Assembly (NCBI GenBank): GCA_040954595.2
Contig: CM082596.2
Span: forward strand, 2,232,001-2,296,000
DNA length: 64,000 nt
Reading direction: 5' to 3'
Source: Balanoglossus misakiensis
Lineage: Eukaryota; Hemichordata
Under the pieces are notes generated by a model. The model did no database searches. It was given only the letters and a program-made list of their open reading frames with translations, and was not told where the DNA came from. A program made the position numbers and the translations under genes. Positions 27,301-42,300 of the stretch are shown here, in pieces (positions within the stretch are counted from its first letter, which is position 1; each line of letters begins with the position of its first letter).

Positions 27301-30300
27301 ATTCTCTGCAAAAATACTACAATTTTCATGTAAACCCAACACCTTGTAGGAAATATGGCAATGAAAGAATTTCTGCAAATGTTGGGTAACAATTTCCTTT
27401 TTAATTTCCTGCAGAAGGAAAGGGAACTACCTGGTTGCCAAAACTGAAAAGCAAATACCAATCATAGACAGTATGAACTGTCTATGCTAGAATCTAGGGC
27501 AGTTCCCTAGAAAGCTGTATAATGCCCTGGAGTGAAACAAAATCGAAGTCACCACACACACTGTCACCATCTTGTCATCGACCAATTACAATTAAGCACC
27601 AAGTCAACCAGAATGTCTCCACCAAATGTGTCGCCAGCAAACGAGATACACATGAGCAAAGTGATTTTGACCGAGAACTGATGACAGACGATGTAGCGGC
27701 GGCAGACTACTTTGTGTGTTTTATTGTCAGACACTCGTTCCAGTCAGTTTGCCAAGATCTAGTTAGACATGTGGACATGCATGCCTAGTCAACCAATGGA
27801 CAGTGTGGTGTGGATCTTGGGCGTTTAACTTGCGCGACTCAACAGACCATGGCCACGTACCCTCCTGTGATCAATTTACGGTGTCCAACTTTCTTTTCAA
27901 GGTGGTGACAAGTCAACCATGCAGGGTGTGTGCATTGTGTAGAACTGTCTGTAACATGGTGTTGGACCTTGTAACATGTACAGTAGACCACTTGGCTAGC
28001 CATGCAGAGAATGCAAGCACTTCCAAACCATCTATATCCCAGGTTTGACAATCAAACATAAACAGCCAGGTCATTCGGTTGGTGGCAATGAATTCTGGGC
28101 CTATGCTTTAGAATCTATGCAAGATTTTCTTTGCTCTGAAATGACAGCACCTATGCACCTGTTCGTGCCCAGGCAATTAATCATCCATCTCCAAAAAACA
28201 CGTATCTCTTCATCATGTCAACAAGATAAGATACAAATCATACAGCAATTTATTTTCAAATGCACATGTTTAACAGGACAATGTAAACTGAATTATCACT
28301 GAGTCAAATCATAAATAATTTTGCAAAGTATACAGAGGCCAATTTGCCTGACAAGAATAACAGTACACTGTGTAATTAAGAATTAATTTGGTGTCTTGTC
28401 TTGTCATATGCGGCCCCGCAACCAAATAGTTGCTCTGTCTTGTCCTCTCTCTTCAGATGTGAGGAAAGAACTGATTAAAACATGGATTGTGAGTCTTACA
28501 ACTAGCCATGCATGCATTTGAGTACTCTCAAACAGTTGGCACAGTTCTGTTTTCCGGTGTACTACAAATGTTAAAGACATTTTCAACACTGTGAAGAGCA
28601 CCAGATTCTGTGTCAATATTTAGCTGTTCCAAAGTGACCCTTTTGCGGAATGGCCAAATGGCTAGATGCCAGGGACTGACTTGATCGTTTTGTCTGCCGG
28701 GCAAACAATCCATTTGACCTACTCCAAGAGACTGAAGCTTGAAATAACATTTGTTGTTGCTGTTCATGCTGGTCAGTGGTTTTGTCATAGCCTGGGAGAA
28801 AAAACACAACATGTGTGAGAAGCTAAGCTACCATTAAATATCTCAAATAGCACAAGCTTGGAATCAGCACTGATGATGGCAGAATTGCAGAATTTTTAAG
28901 CATGTCATCTTGTGCTTAAAATAACTTTCATAAGTGGTTCGTGGATGTATTTTGCACTTTATGGGCTATTTGATATCACCTCAATGCCAATGGAGACACC
29001 TGCCCTATCCATCAATATATCATATGTGACTGAACCTTCTGTGCTCTTACAGACATTGGGGAACGTGGCCTGTCTCCTGAAAGTCTGAGTCCTGATCTGT
29101 GAGAACGTGTAGCCAGGCTCATATAGCAGAAATTCATAAAGGGCCGTTCTGTTCTGCAGCAAGCAAGCCAGCCATAAAAACATTACTCAATTTAGACCTC
29201 TACCTGGGACAGCGCCGCTGTAACAGAATGAGTCGATGTGATATCACATTGCGGGTGCCAATAAATAGGCATCCTGTACCCGATTGCATGGCATGACCGT
29301 CTAAATATTCCCGGGTCAGAAGTTCTGAACTGTGGGGGTTGCTCTGGTCCGTTTCAGGACTAATGAGTTTCTACCACACAAACCGCGCCACTGAACTTTC
29401 ATAATTGCCATCTATATGCAGGCATGACTTTAGGTAGCTGGTGAAAATACAGAACAGCTAGAGTTCCCTGGCTCTCTATGGTGAGAGTGTCCAGCTAATG
29501 GTTGTGTCACATCCAAATTGGCCATACAGCGGTTTTTGGCTAGCGCAGCCATGCCTAGCAGGACACTCTCACCATACTCAGGGCTACAAGCTCTTTTCCA
29601 ATTTGTCAACCCCTGGCACAGGACTAACGTGCAGCATGGACTACCATTACTGTGTCTAAGAAGTGCTAATCCCACTGAATATAACTGTCAAAGCCATTGT
29701 TCTTGCTCTTTTATTCCACTGAAAAGGTACACAGTATATTCACAAAATTTGGACTCTTTTACATTGTTAATGGTCAGGGGTGTGGTTTTGCACACAAGGT
29801 GCCAGCCTAAGGTCAAAGAAGGTGTTGGTCCTGTGTCAAATGTCAAGAGGCCACCACCAAACAACACTGAAATGGTAATACAGTCAAGCCTGTCTATAGT
29901 GACTGGTCAAGGGACTTTCCTAAACTGGCATTTATAGACAGGGGGTCTTTGCAGGGACTGTAACAAATTGGCCACTATATAGAGGTGGTCACCAACACAG
30001 CTACAACAATCATTGTAAGCAGTTTGGGCAGTGGTGTTTGGATGATGCAAAGGGGACGAGGTGTTTTAATCTACTGCTGCACCTCATTAAGGGGTAATTA
30101 ATTGCACCTTCCTCAAGTAGGTGTTTCGGTTTTCAAAAGGCTAAAAAAACACCAAACTGTGGTCACTTCAACAGTAGCAGTTGGCTCATCACTACTTTCA
30201 TCATCTCCTGCTGGGGGACGGGTGAAAGGTTGTGAACTCGCCCTTCTGGAAACATTTATCCTCAAAAACTATGTGAAAATTTCGGTCATCTAAACAATGA

Positions 30301-33300
30301 GGTTGAGAAGGAAGGTATAGTCCAAAACGTTCAATAGTCGCCAAAAAGAGCAGAACTCCAATCCCAGCCAATTCCTAAGATTCTCCTAATTCCCGAGATA
30401 CATACGTCAGCCCAAACCAAGTGAACTTGATATTCTTATAGGTATGCAAGAGGCAATTATTTTATTTGTGTCTGGGGTGAAGGCAGGTTGTATGAATTCT
30501 TTAGCACCTTCAGATGTTTACAGGAAACCTTTCCCATGAAACCTAACATTTACACTGACCAAATACAACATGAAACACAATATGGAATAAGCCACATGTG
30601 TCTGGACTGAACACGGAATGTCTAGACTAATCTGAACTGAACAAGACCTTACATTGATTTTACCTGTGTTTTTCTCCGATGAAGTATTTCCATTATAATG
30701 AGGTACAGAGCGACATATTTCCTTTTATATTCAATTAGTCTAATTTTTAAAGATCAACTTTCTTAATGGATTATGGATTGATGGAATGTATGGATGGTTG
30801 GTTGGTTGGTTGGTTGGATGGGTGAGTGAGTGGGATTCTTTGAGAGCCTCATCCTCTCGTTTCATCTTTGCTCTATTGTAAGGTAAGCAGAAACCCAAAA
30901 ATTCCATACAGTGGGGTTTCAATTATAAATATGTGATGTCCAATTATCTTCCATTGGATAAGGCACAGACCAGGGAACAATCTCACGTAGGCCAAACCAG
31001 GAATGTTAACTGAATTCCAGTGCCCAGGAGGAACATGTGCCTATGTTAGTTACCAAACTATGGTGAGTTGTACAGGGGTCACATGCCTTTTACTGTGCAC
31101 TGGACGAGAGTAGAATATGATGGCTAGCTGTCAGCTAGCATCACTATGAACAAATATTATCACGCAATATTAAAATAGTTCTGAGTAAAATTTTATTTGC
31201 AAAAATAACAATGCCGAGTACAGGCTGTAGCAATGGGTAAATTTCATTGCACTTTATGGAATCGCCCAAGAAATAAAACAAAATATTAGTCTCGTCTTTG
31301 AAGGGCTTCCCCAGGAGGGCTTCATGTAAGATTTATATCATTTGAATTATGGGACTGTTGGTTTCTCGCCCTGGTGACCTTTGGTAGAAATGAATGCTAC
31401 CCAAGATTCCACAGTTCAGTTTTGGGGTCGAGAAACTTCCATAATTCACACTGCACAATCTGTGTGAAGCCCTTCAAATGCAAGTTTACATAGTGCCCGG
31501 TTATAGAAAATGTCACATGACGTACATGCATGTTTCCCGGAATGACAAAACCAGTCACATCATGTTCAATGCTTCAAAGGGCCAGACATGTAAAGGACAT
31601 ACATCAGAAAGAGGAAACAGCATAATACATGTCTCCACCCACAGTCTATGCCCTTTCCTTGTGATGAGTGGGCGATAACATATCAAATCCATCTACCAGT
31701 GTTTCACTTGTTTTACCTTCCTGACAACTAAGGTGGCCAATTATTGAATTTGTGTGTTCACGCTTTACTTAATTGGTCTGCCTTGCAATGCTGACCATGG
31801 AATCAACTAACAAACTCCAACAAGGGCAAAAACAGAAAGACCAATTAGTCTATTCCATTCAATGTCCACTGCACCCTCTTATGCTTTAGGGCACAGAATA
31901 CCAGGATGCACTGTGTATTTGTAAAGAAAGTTACTTTATTGGCCACAAAACGTGACAAAGGAACATGTGGTATAGGGTTCACTCGATTATCATGTGTACC
32001 ATGGTCAGGAAATATTCTTACAAAGTTCAATGTGACCTGGACACGTCATCCTCCCACCCCAGATCATAGCTTCATACAGCAACTGACGCCTTCAAGATTA
32101 CGAGGTGTTTACATGGTAAAGATGTCTCTTGTATGCTAACTAAATTTGCTTAAAATACTTTGAGCAAATATCTTCCACAGTTAATTTCCTTCAGTCAATA
32201 TTTTTAAATCGGTCATGCATACACCAAATACCTCTCCATCAGTCAACAGAACCTGGGGATCTCTTAAAGTAAGGATGAATGACCTGATAGTGATTATCAA
32301 TGAATAGAATGGTATCACATTGCCACACAGGTAGATAGTAGTCCACTAAACAGCACTGCTGACAATGATAGCGAGAGGTCAGAGTTCAAGAAGGTGTTTT
32401 GTTTGTGTTTGCTGGGGGGCTAGTGGGTACAGATAAGTAGAAAACACACTGATTGATGAATCAATCGCTTTCATTTCTTGACTTCTAGATCCTTGACTGG
32501 AACTTTCCGTATCATGAGGGTTATCTTGAAGAGGGACATGCTAACTGCTGGTTGGCGTGGCAATCACATCCACTTCATAGCTGCAGCTATTAGTATTATC
32601 TTCGCCCACATGCCAATGAACTCTACTGCAGCCATCCAATGTTATCTGAAGTACATATAGCTGATAACATTTATAATCAGGGGGCTGATAATCATGGTTG
32701 GTAATACTATTGTCAGGGACTATCAGCTTACTCAACAGTTACCTTAGCAACACCTCAGCCAACCACCACATGCCAATGGCAGTGAGTCACACAACTTGAT
32801 TTCTTAACTGCCTTTGATTATTATATGTATGTGTATACAGTATGTTGTCATAAGGCTTACAATAAATTGTGTCAATTATATAACTGTGGTTCAACATACA
32901 CTACCTTGTCTATGACCCTTCCTGTTATTAATAGATAAACTCCATAATCACAATCTGGTGAATGATTTCAATCACCAAAGTCCTGGATTTTCTAACCTAC
33001 ATTATGTTTTGTCCTTTTACATTTTAATCAAGCCATAAAATCTAAAAGAAGACAAAGAAGAAATCCCACAATAGTAAAGGTGGTCTCCTAGACAGTGGTT
33101 TTGACCACTTCCACTGCCTATTATGTCCATATGTGGCCAATAACAAACTAGTCTAGTATCTAGCCACGTGTTGTCCGTGTTGCTTCCAAAGCAAAGTGGA
33201 CAAAACACGACTAAGATACTAAATGTTGTCATTACATGTACATACCACAAATATCACATGTTAAATTGCCATCTTGTTTGTTTCTTCATTACTGAGCAAC

Positions 33301-36300
33301 CACTGTATCATATTTCCTATTACTTCATAATTAAGTAACCCCATCCTATTATGAAACATTACTTAATAATTAGAGAAATTACTTTGTAATTACCCGGTAT
33401 AACTTCAGAATGGGAAACACTACACTGTAGTGGTAAGATATTGCTTTGTAATGGAGAGGAAATAACCTCATAAATGGAAAGGTGTTGTTTCATAAAGGAC
33501 TGTCTGACACACAGGTCCCAGCCTCTAACCTCAACTTCCATCCGAACAACATTGCAAATTAACTTCATCATACGCAGCAGTAGAATACAAGGTAACTGGA
33601 GTTTCTGCTCGTTGGGTTGGAAGTAATTCTGATGTATAATCAACAGCTTTCATAATACGGTTGACATAACTTTCCCACTAAGATAATTACATGTAGTCCT
33701 CACTTAGGTAATAATTCCCAATGATTATCGTGTCATATTACATGTACATGTACTTCACGCCAGGAAATCTTATTTCCCGGGTGACTTTTCATTAAACTCC
33801 ATCATGTGACGCACGGTCAGGTCACTTGTGGCAGAATCAGAACCTGGAAAAGCTTCAGTTCTCGCAAATACTGAGCAATTCTTTATGTTTTACAGAGTAG
33901 AACAACAAACCATAGTTGATACCCAAAACAAAAATACTTCAAGAATATAGACCAATTTAGTCCAAGTTACTGAAGCTTTAAAAGCTGCATTCTGTCTCTA
34001 CTGACATAACACCATTTAAGGGGGCTACACAATTATTTGTCTGTTGATTTTTCAGTCAAAAAGAAATGGCAACTAATATTACTACTTCAGATTTACTGGT
34101 TCATTTACTGTGTATCTTATTGCGGTTTCCATCTCAAGTAACAGACAAATTCTCTGGGTCAGTGGTGCAGAACACTGGCTGAGCCGACACACTGCTATGT
34201 GAAAACATAAACACACCACCCTGCCTCTTTTGGGTGGTCGGCGTGGCGACAACGGGCACACAGCTTTCCACAGCCTCTCAAAATACACTTGAATTAGAGC
34301 AAATGTCTCCACCAGACATTAGACCAACAGAGTTTTGACAGCATGAACTGCAAATTCTGCAGTCGATCACTGACCACTCACTGATGTAGATGAAAGCCAG
34401 GGTAAAATAGGCACCAGCCTACTTTCTCAGTCATCAATCATCATTTAAATGTATAAACGATCCACTTCAGCAGTTTTCCATACAGCAGTATTTTTTCCAT
34501 TGTCTAGAATCTAAATGATGCTTCCAAGTTGTGTGGTTGGTATCCTAAATATCATAGCTACCTAATTCGAATGTACCCCAGACTCAATAAATTATAGTCA
34601 CATTCACCTTGACCAAATATTTCACACACCCCACTTAGAATGGGCATTTGGTTGTGGTTGGGGTTTTTATATAGAATTGGCAGGGTACCTTCCAAGGTAA
34701 GGCGGAAATGAACTGGTCAGTGAAGGACTCAAGCAGTCAGACCCTAAGTCTTCACTGCGGTTAGACAGGATCTCGTAAGTTTTGTAAAAGGCCCGCCCGG
34801 TTGACTTTCTTCCTGTGCAAACCCAGACTGCTGGTCTAGTCTATTGATTCAGAGACTCCCTTCTCTGATTTCAATCACGCAAGTTTGAGGAATTTGGACC
34901 AAATCCATGCCCGCGGGGACCTGGCGGAGTTCAACAGGGGACGTGCTATTCACAAAAACCATACAGTATTATTATGGCATCCACGTAACAAAGTATGGGT
35001 CATCTGTATTTAACTTTTCACCTTGTCTTCTCGTTTCACACTGAAAACCTCAACTCTTTTATCGATTCAAGCCCGAGCGAACATTCCAATGCACACTTTT
35101 ACGGCAGAAACTTTATCCAGCAAAGTGGAGCGGGCATCTGTGAAGTATCACACGAACAAGGCGCAACTGTTGTCTGTGCGTCCCAGTCCCCGCCACTTCA
35201 TGCACATTGAAAATTTTCCGACCCAGTCAATGAAGATGAAAATCTGCCTTGGAATTCAATTCACATACACTGCGAGGAATTCGCACGATTAATGCCAACA
35301 CAGTAACCCTTCTGTGTGGATTTCTCAAGCAGAAAGAAATTAAACGTTGGGGCAATTTCTCTGCTTTCTTCATTTCCGATAAGACCGCACACACCTGGGT
35401 CTGGCTCGGATTGCCTGAGACATTCTTGTTGGATCTCAGAACTAACTGATGAAATGTGTGTTAATGTGTTAAACCCTCTAGGTATTTTACAACTATTGCA
35501 ATAATTCAGGAGGGCATTCAGACAGTTTCTCTATCAATGGGGGAGGATGTTACTATTGACAAGTTTATCACCTCAAAACTGATGGCTGTGCTCGCAAGTG
35601 GATAAGACTCTAGCTTAATTTTTTTTAATGGGCAACAGACAGAAGCAATGCTGGAAATACCACTACCATTTCAGGAAAATTGACCTTTCTGCAGATCAGT
35701 TGAGTTGAATGTCGTACATTTGTTCTACCCCAAGGTGATGCCAAGGTTGAGTATAATTACTTGGATGACCATGAACTTGGATCAACATTTGTGTTTCTCT
35801 GGAAATTCAATGCCAAAAATGATAACACAAGTAAGTCAAGACTACAATGCACCAAAACATTGGAGCAGCTAACAGGTTTGCTTTTATTTAAGACAAGTTA
35901 TGTTCAGTTCAACAGAGACGTTGTCATACAAGTAAGGCTTTATGCCTGGTTAAATGCCATTCTCTAAATGCTGCTGTACACCCTTGTCTTTCAAGGTTTG
36001 ATTACTGGTATCAACAAACCAGTAGTCAGTTACACGGTTGGTATGATCACACTCAAGCACTGCTGTGAAGTCAAAATGTGTGTCAAATCACGGCAGAAGA
36101 GTCTCGATGACATTCTACCCGCTGACACACAGACTGGGGACATTCTGAAAATAGAACTGCCTAGTGGACAAACATCTGTTTTGTATGATTGTCCTAAATA
36201 CTTGGCAAGTTTTCCAACACTTTTAAGTGGTTAGTGACAACATGGCCTAACGCTGCTGCTTGGCAGATTTAATGAAATACATATAGGCATCAAACAAGTA

Positions 36301-39300
36301 CATATCAGTCAGTTACTCTTCTTTAATTCACAAGTGTACAAGTCGGATTTCTGAATGACTGAGGAACACTACATATATTGGCCCAGTCAAGCTTTGGCCG
36401 TGTGCAGAGCTACTGGGAGAGAACTCGTCTTACACGTAATAACTCTTCTCAGTCTCTGGTCCTGTGATATAGTGTGACAATAAGTCCCTGTGCATTCTGT
36501 AACATGAAACAAGGTTGGCATGACCCTAAGCCCATGCATCACTTTCGTTCACCGACTTCGCACGTGTTGGCATCTGTTGGCGCTTACTTGCCACGGTATA
36601 TCTTCACCATTGTACTCCCCTTCACGTTGATCTATTGACCTTGTAATCTCTTAAAAAGAGACCCCTTTCCTTTGAACTGCTCCACTGTAAGTATGAATAG
36701 GCTTACATGTAATGTGTCCAGCTTGTTTTATCTCAAAGACTGTGCAGGCGTGTGCTAGTCTTCTCAAAGAAAAGATGGGGGCTGTGGAAGCAGACAGGGG
36801 TCAAATAAAAGAAAACCAGTCTGTTTCATATATCTGGGTTTCTTTTATCAGGTCTGTGCTATTTTCCAGGCCACTGGCGGAGAGTCAAATATGGGTCATT
36901 TGTTTTACAACCACGACTGGCCCCAGAAACACCCATTATAAGAAATACGGTTCAGTACAGTCAGACAGATTCGATAGATACAGACTTTTAAGGACCTGTC
37001 CTTTTCATGGCAGTTGCCACTTGGTGGAATAAAGCCCAGACTGAAGTGCACACTTGATCTGTGAAAACAGAAAGTCTGTCATATTCAATCCATACACAAT
37101 GTCATGCATACCTACACATATTTACTACACAAATACAGGCCTGGATTTGATGTACAATGTATGCAATGAAACCTGGCTGAACTAAACTTCAAGACTGTAG
37201 AACTTCAAGACTTTCACCTTCACCTGTCAAATCAAGCGTGAGAGACTGCACATACTCCTCCAGTACACAGCTTACAAACTTCTGAAAACAACATTCACAC
37301 CAAATATAAACTTGAACAATTGAACCCAAACTCTCTCTAACAATTTACTGTGCCATGTACTGTAAGAATGGATGTCCAGTGGTGTAAGTAATCCGTGCAA
37401 GTGCTGCTGTCAAGCTCAGAGCCAATACAACCTGTACAAACAATTGATCTCCACACAAACACACAGGTGCAAAATCTGAACACAACATGCTTCTTCATAA
37501 ATTTAACAGCTACCTTCACAACTTTCCTTTTCACGCACAAGTGCTAATATTGTGGTGTAGACTGATACAAAAGATTCAAAATCAACACACAGACACAAGA
37601 GTTTCCTCATTATATAATGCAAATGGTTGATCCACCTTGATGGTTGATCCCAGCTTAACATTTTCAAGCAATACGGTAAATCTGTTGATCTGATCTCCCT
37701 GGTGTTTAACCACAGAAGATGCTGGTGACAATAATGGCACCCTGGTGTGGTCTATTATGCACTATTTCTCACAGAAACACTTTGAAACAGATGTACTCCA
37801 GGAAATCTCAGAACAGCTTTACAAGATCCAAAACAAGGACAGTGAATCTGCCAATGACATTGGCTAGAGGAATGTTAACAACTTTATAATCGCACAGTAT
37901 GGCTACACAAATCTTGTGCTCCAATCCCTTAGCTTTTTATCACAGGACTGACTATCACAATGTTTTGACATTCCAGCTTTAATATAGCTGCAACAAAATC
38001 ACACGGCCACTTTAGCAATTCTTGGTTTCATTATCATCACTTTAGGGCTCTAGATTAAAGACAGACGTGAAGGTTACAGTAACTTTGACCATCCTTCATC
38101 ATGAATCGTGAGGTCTTTATCTACAACGTGTCATGAAATATCATTGAAACTGGAAAAAAGATGTTCTGAACAATATAACGTAGAGAGAACTGTGAAGCCA
38201 CACACAGACACTATCCATCCATGAAACCCAAGGTCTTCCCCGCATCACTGCCTGAACAAACTCAAGGTTGTCGCATCACTTCCCGAACAAACAGTGCATG
38301 ACATAGTAGTCATACAGCTACAGTGTCTTTCAGATGTTTGCGTGTTTGATGGTAAACTCTGTGTACCTATACAGTGCATGGCATTTGGCACGTGCACCAA
38401 ATTAAGAGCAACTACAACAGTGAGTCTGCAGGCCTATGACCATGAATTTGAGCGGGGATTCCAAAATTCCTTCCAGTTCACAGTTATCTAGTCCTGCTGA
38501 TTTGGTGTTTGACATCATTAGAGATCACATGACCTTGGAGAGGGGAGTCTTATAATTAATGGATATTTTCTTGAGGAAGCTGGATTGTAAAGACCAGGAC
38601 ACTTTCTTATTAGGCCTATTCACTGTAACTTGTAAGTTTATAAGGTCACCAGGTCAATTACCACCAGGGGAAAAGAATGTACAATCAATTATCAAATACA
38701 GAATTACCTTGCCTCTGTATGGGTCTTTCATGTTCCCATTGGCAAATCTAAGCCCGCAAAACATGCCTTGAAGTATTTTCTTTCCTTTCATTTTGTTACA
38801 AAAGACCACTTTTCCCAGTGGAGTGGACAATGTCCGATGACCAATACAGCAACCAGGGGAAAGCCCCTTGAGTATTATTACTCAATGGTCTGGAATATAG
38901 CCGGAAGTTTTCGTGTTTGCAGAACTGGAAGACACAAGTTTGCCGACTCGCAGAAGCTGTGAAAACACCGAGCTAGATTCTATCTACCATACCCCATTGC
39001 TTCAATGGAAATCTCCCATCAACAAACGATTGAATAATGTCGGATGTAAAGAGTCAGTAACCGCCATTCATGTACCATGATGTCAGTTTGGTATTTACAA
39101 GAGGAAAATGGCATCTGATAAATGACATTCCCCATAGATATTACATGTGTCATGCATATGCTTGAAAATCATCTCTTTCATGGAAATACTATACAGGAAT
39201 CGTGCCATTCTCACTTCCAGGTCTTTCCTTTGCATGTGAAAATTTATTTACACAGAGTTCTGCCTATGCATTGAAACCATAGTGGATTATTGGCTGACAG

Positions 39301-42300
39301 ACCAGGCAATGTTTTCTGAAGTTGTCCATCTACCAGTAGTACCATACAATATTGTCTTCTCTTGTTGTCATTGTTATTTAAGTTGTGTAATGAATGTCCA
39401 AACAAAGAGCAAGTGGTCAAGCGTGAAGCACTTGAATTACTGAGAATTCCAAGAGGCACAAAACATTGATTAAGGCCACACTGTCACGCAATTACAAAAA
39501 TAAAACACAACCAGTGTAGGTGTGAAAAGAAAGTCATTGTGAAGCGGACAGGTCGATAATTGAAGAATCACTAGCAGTAAAAGTTTAATTGTAGCTCCAT
39601 CATCAAGTCCTTTGTAACTCTGCAACCAATTTGTTGAAAACGCAAACGAGCGTACAATAGAGTGGAAACTTCAAATTTAATGTCTGTTGACCCAATTAGT
39701 GTATATTCATCTGGGGAATTGAACTGGTTGTCAGCTTTCCATTATAAAATGGTTGGTTGACAAAGACCGAAGAGGACTTCACAACTTATCTGACCTTTGA
39801 CCCTATCCCATCAAGGCCCATCCAACCCAACTAATACACATGCTTGTCACTGATAATCTATACCATTTATTAGAAGTCTTCCTCTATCCATACATGCTCT
39901 CCTCAAGAACATCTGTCTGCTAATTTGCTATACAGGGTTGTCTTATGAATGTCAGAGATTTTAAGTGGATATTTCGGCTGATAAAAAGGATGGCTTACAG
40001 GGCGAGATAGTCCAGTGGAAATCTTGCCCTCAAGGAGTTTTCGCGGAGCTAGTTCGACTTTTTTGAAAATGATTTACTGCCAACCGTCTGGGTTGAACAT
40101 ACTTTTGCTTGGCTACACTTCACCCAGTGAAATCTAACATACCATTTGGGAGAACACTTTTAAAAGTCAGCCTCGTAAATCATACACTGTACTCTGCGAC
40201 AGGTAATGTCTTTTTGGCTTCCTACTTCTACTTTTCAATAGACCGCACGGTAGCTTGCAACTGGTTATAATACAATAGGTGTGATCCAATGTCTACAAAC
40301 AAGCATACCCAAACAATAACATATCTTGTGTCAATTCTTGTTGTTCATTCTCAATTGCTTCCTGTTTGCATAAGGCACACCCAACTGGTGGTGGAATGAT
40401 AAAAGCTATTTATTTTGACTTTGAAGAAAGGGAACTCATTAATATGGAAAATAAGGATTTATAATAAACAAGATAAGACATAGGAGTAATTTCCATGGAA
40501 AGGATTTGACAAATGAATTTGAATGTCTATGACTACTATGTCCACCGTTGTAAAACGAGACAACTTTAAAACCAATATAATTCCAACAGTAGCCACACAA
40601 CAGATGTAAAATGCATCAAGCCACAGTAAACTGTCCTCTTTATGATCTTGACATACTTTCTCCAGACAAAATTATTTCCCCCATGACAGTTTTTGATTAA
40701 TGAGCACGAGAGTTAATCCCTTTTCAAAGACCTTTGGCATCGGGTGAAGGGAACAGGAGGCTTGCAAGGCTGAAGTTATATTTTGACCTTTGGTGTGTTG
40801 ATTCATAGAGGGTCTATGGTTCAATGCAATACCCATTTTTCATTTCTGGGGTCTGAGAATCAAAATCTAAACTAACTAAGATGTAATGTTCACTGTGATT
40901 GCAAATTCTTAGCCTGAATTCCACCCGCTTTTGACAGAAACCGAAAACATCCAGCAAGATTCTAGATAGTCAACATTCTCGACTGGACTCTTGATTATCA
41001 AATCAAGAAGAGATTCCAGACTTCTTCTCCAGATCAAAGAGAGGTGTGTTATGAGGACTCCAATGAGCACAGAGGAAGCCCTCGGCCAATCAGATGATAT
41101 AAATCATCTCTTGACCCAAAGGTCATACAGAAGTTGGGTCACTGGGTTGAGCGAAATAGGTTACATGTCCACACAAAGACTACTAACTGCCAAATACATT
41201 TAAGAATCTAAACATCATCAGTTCATGTTTATCTCATTGCTCAACATCACTCGCCCCATTACATGTCTCCCTAACAAATCTCACTACGCCCACACAGTCA
41301 GCCATGGGAGGTTTCTTGGCAAACCTAGCCCTTCATCAGTGCATGTACAATGTAATTACTGTAATTCTTATCTATCATCTGCTGTCCCATAGAACACATA
41401 ACAGTTCCCAGTTATTATGTAATTCTGTTTATTTTAATAAGGCTCTCAACTGTGAACTTCATTTCCAGGACTAATTATGCAGTATATTTGTTTAATCCAC
41501 ACCCTCCTTAAAAGCAGACTCTATATATGACTCCATTGTGCTAACAGGCGATTGCACATTCTACAATTAAGAAATAGCCTGACCATTCGCTCCAGGGTGT
41601 AAGGTTCAATAAGTGTACACAGGACTACTTGTGGGTGTCTTTGCAAGTTTACAGAACGACTCTGTAAAATTTCTATATTGTAATGATTGTAATGGCCTGG
41701 ATGAAGCATAGGAATTTATTAACACATACTTGTGAAAATGTACACATTCACAACTTCACAAGTGGTCATCAAAGGAATGAATTCCCTCTATTACAGAGTG
41801 CTTTAACCTTCCTTTATATATGCCATTGTCAAATTCAAAGAAGGTCAGGGTCACATTGTAAGAAAACACTGCTTTGTAATTGTAGTCTATTATTAAGCCA
41901 AGTATGTAAAGAAAGCCAATTATGCAAACATCCACCCCAAGCAGTGTTACTGGTATCTGATTTATATTTGCCTTGCAAACACTAGTTTCATGGTATTGTC
42001 AATATGCATGAAGCATGAATATTAAAAAATAATCCATTAAGATTTCCTGTGGAATTTTTCTTTTCGGTCTAGACCTTCTTTTCAAAACGCATGCATTTTT
42101 CTGACTTCCGTTCTACTCTGGGGCAACTGAGCATCTCAGGTTCCCTTCGATTTCTTCTTTGCTTTGAAACTGGCTCAGAAACCTGAACTCCACCTTGGGT
42201 GTCATGTTCTCTGCTGATCCGGTGGATTTCTAAACAAGCGCCACGTTTGGAATCACAACCCGACCACAAGCGCCAGTTTTGGAATCACAACAGTCCGGCT

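Larger units (their letters stand above)
25088..35521. other. Collagen intron 2, 3' third: mostly no coding signal
   Basis: Intronic DNA on the collagen strand. It holds one exon-like stretch on the - strand (28528-29183, separate entry), a 100-base inverted repeat at 29477-29576, a (GGTT)n tract near 30796-30816, a decayed hairpin element at 33155-33220, and a degenerate 20-base tandem array at 33319-33498. Other open frames here lack plausible splice sites or family resemblance. Confidence 0.6.

Noticed and set aside
29430-29675. 81-codon - strand frame across the 29.5-kb inverted repeat
   Set aside because: Much of it is made of the inverted repeat arms, so the open frame is a by-product of the repeat.
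35881-35935. 16-base mini-exon between nested-gene exons 2 and 3 (AGACGTTGTCATACAA)
   Set aside because: Including it shifts exon 3 into a frame with a stop; skipping it keeps phase.
35996-37867. Reading the nested gene as a degenerate caspase (GT.VW...FSQKH...DVLQ resembles a p10 start)
   Set aside because: No QAC-G or HG motif exists in the preceding exons, and the resemblance is a few scattered residues.
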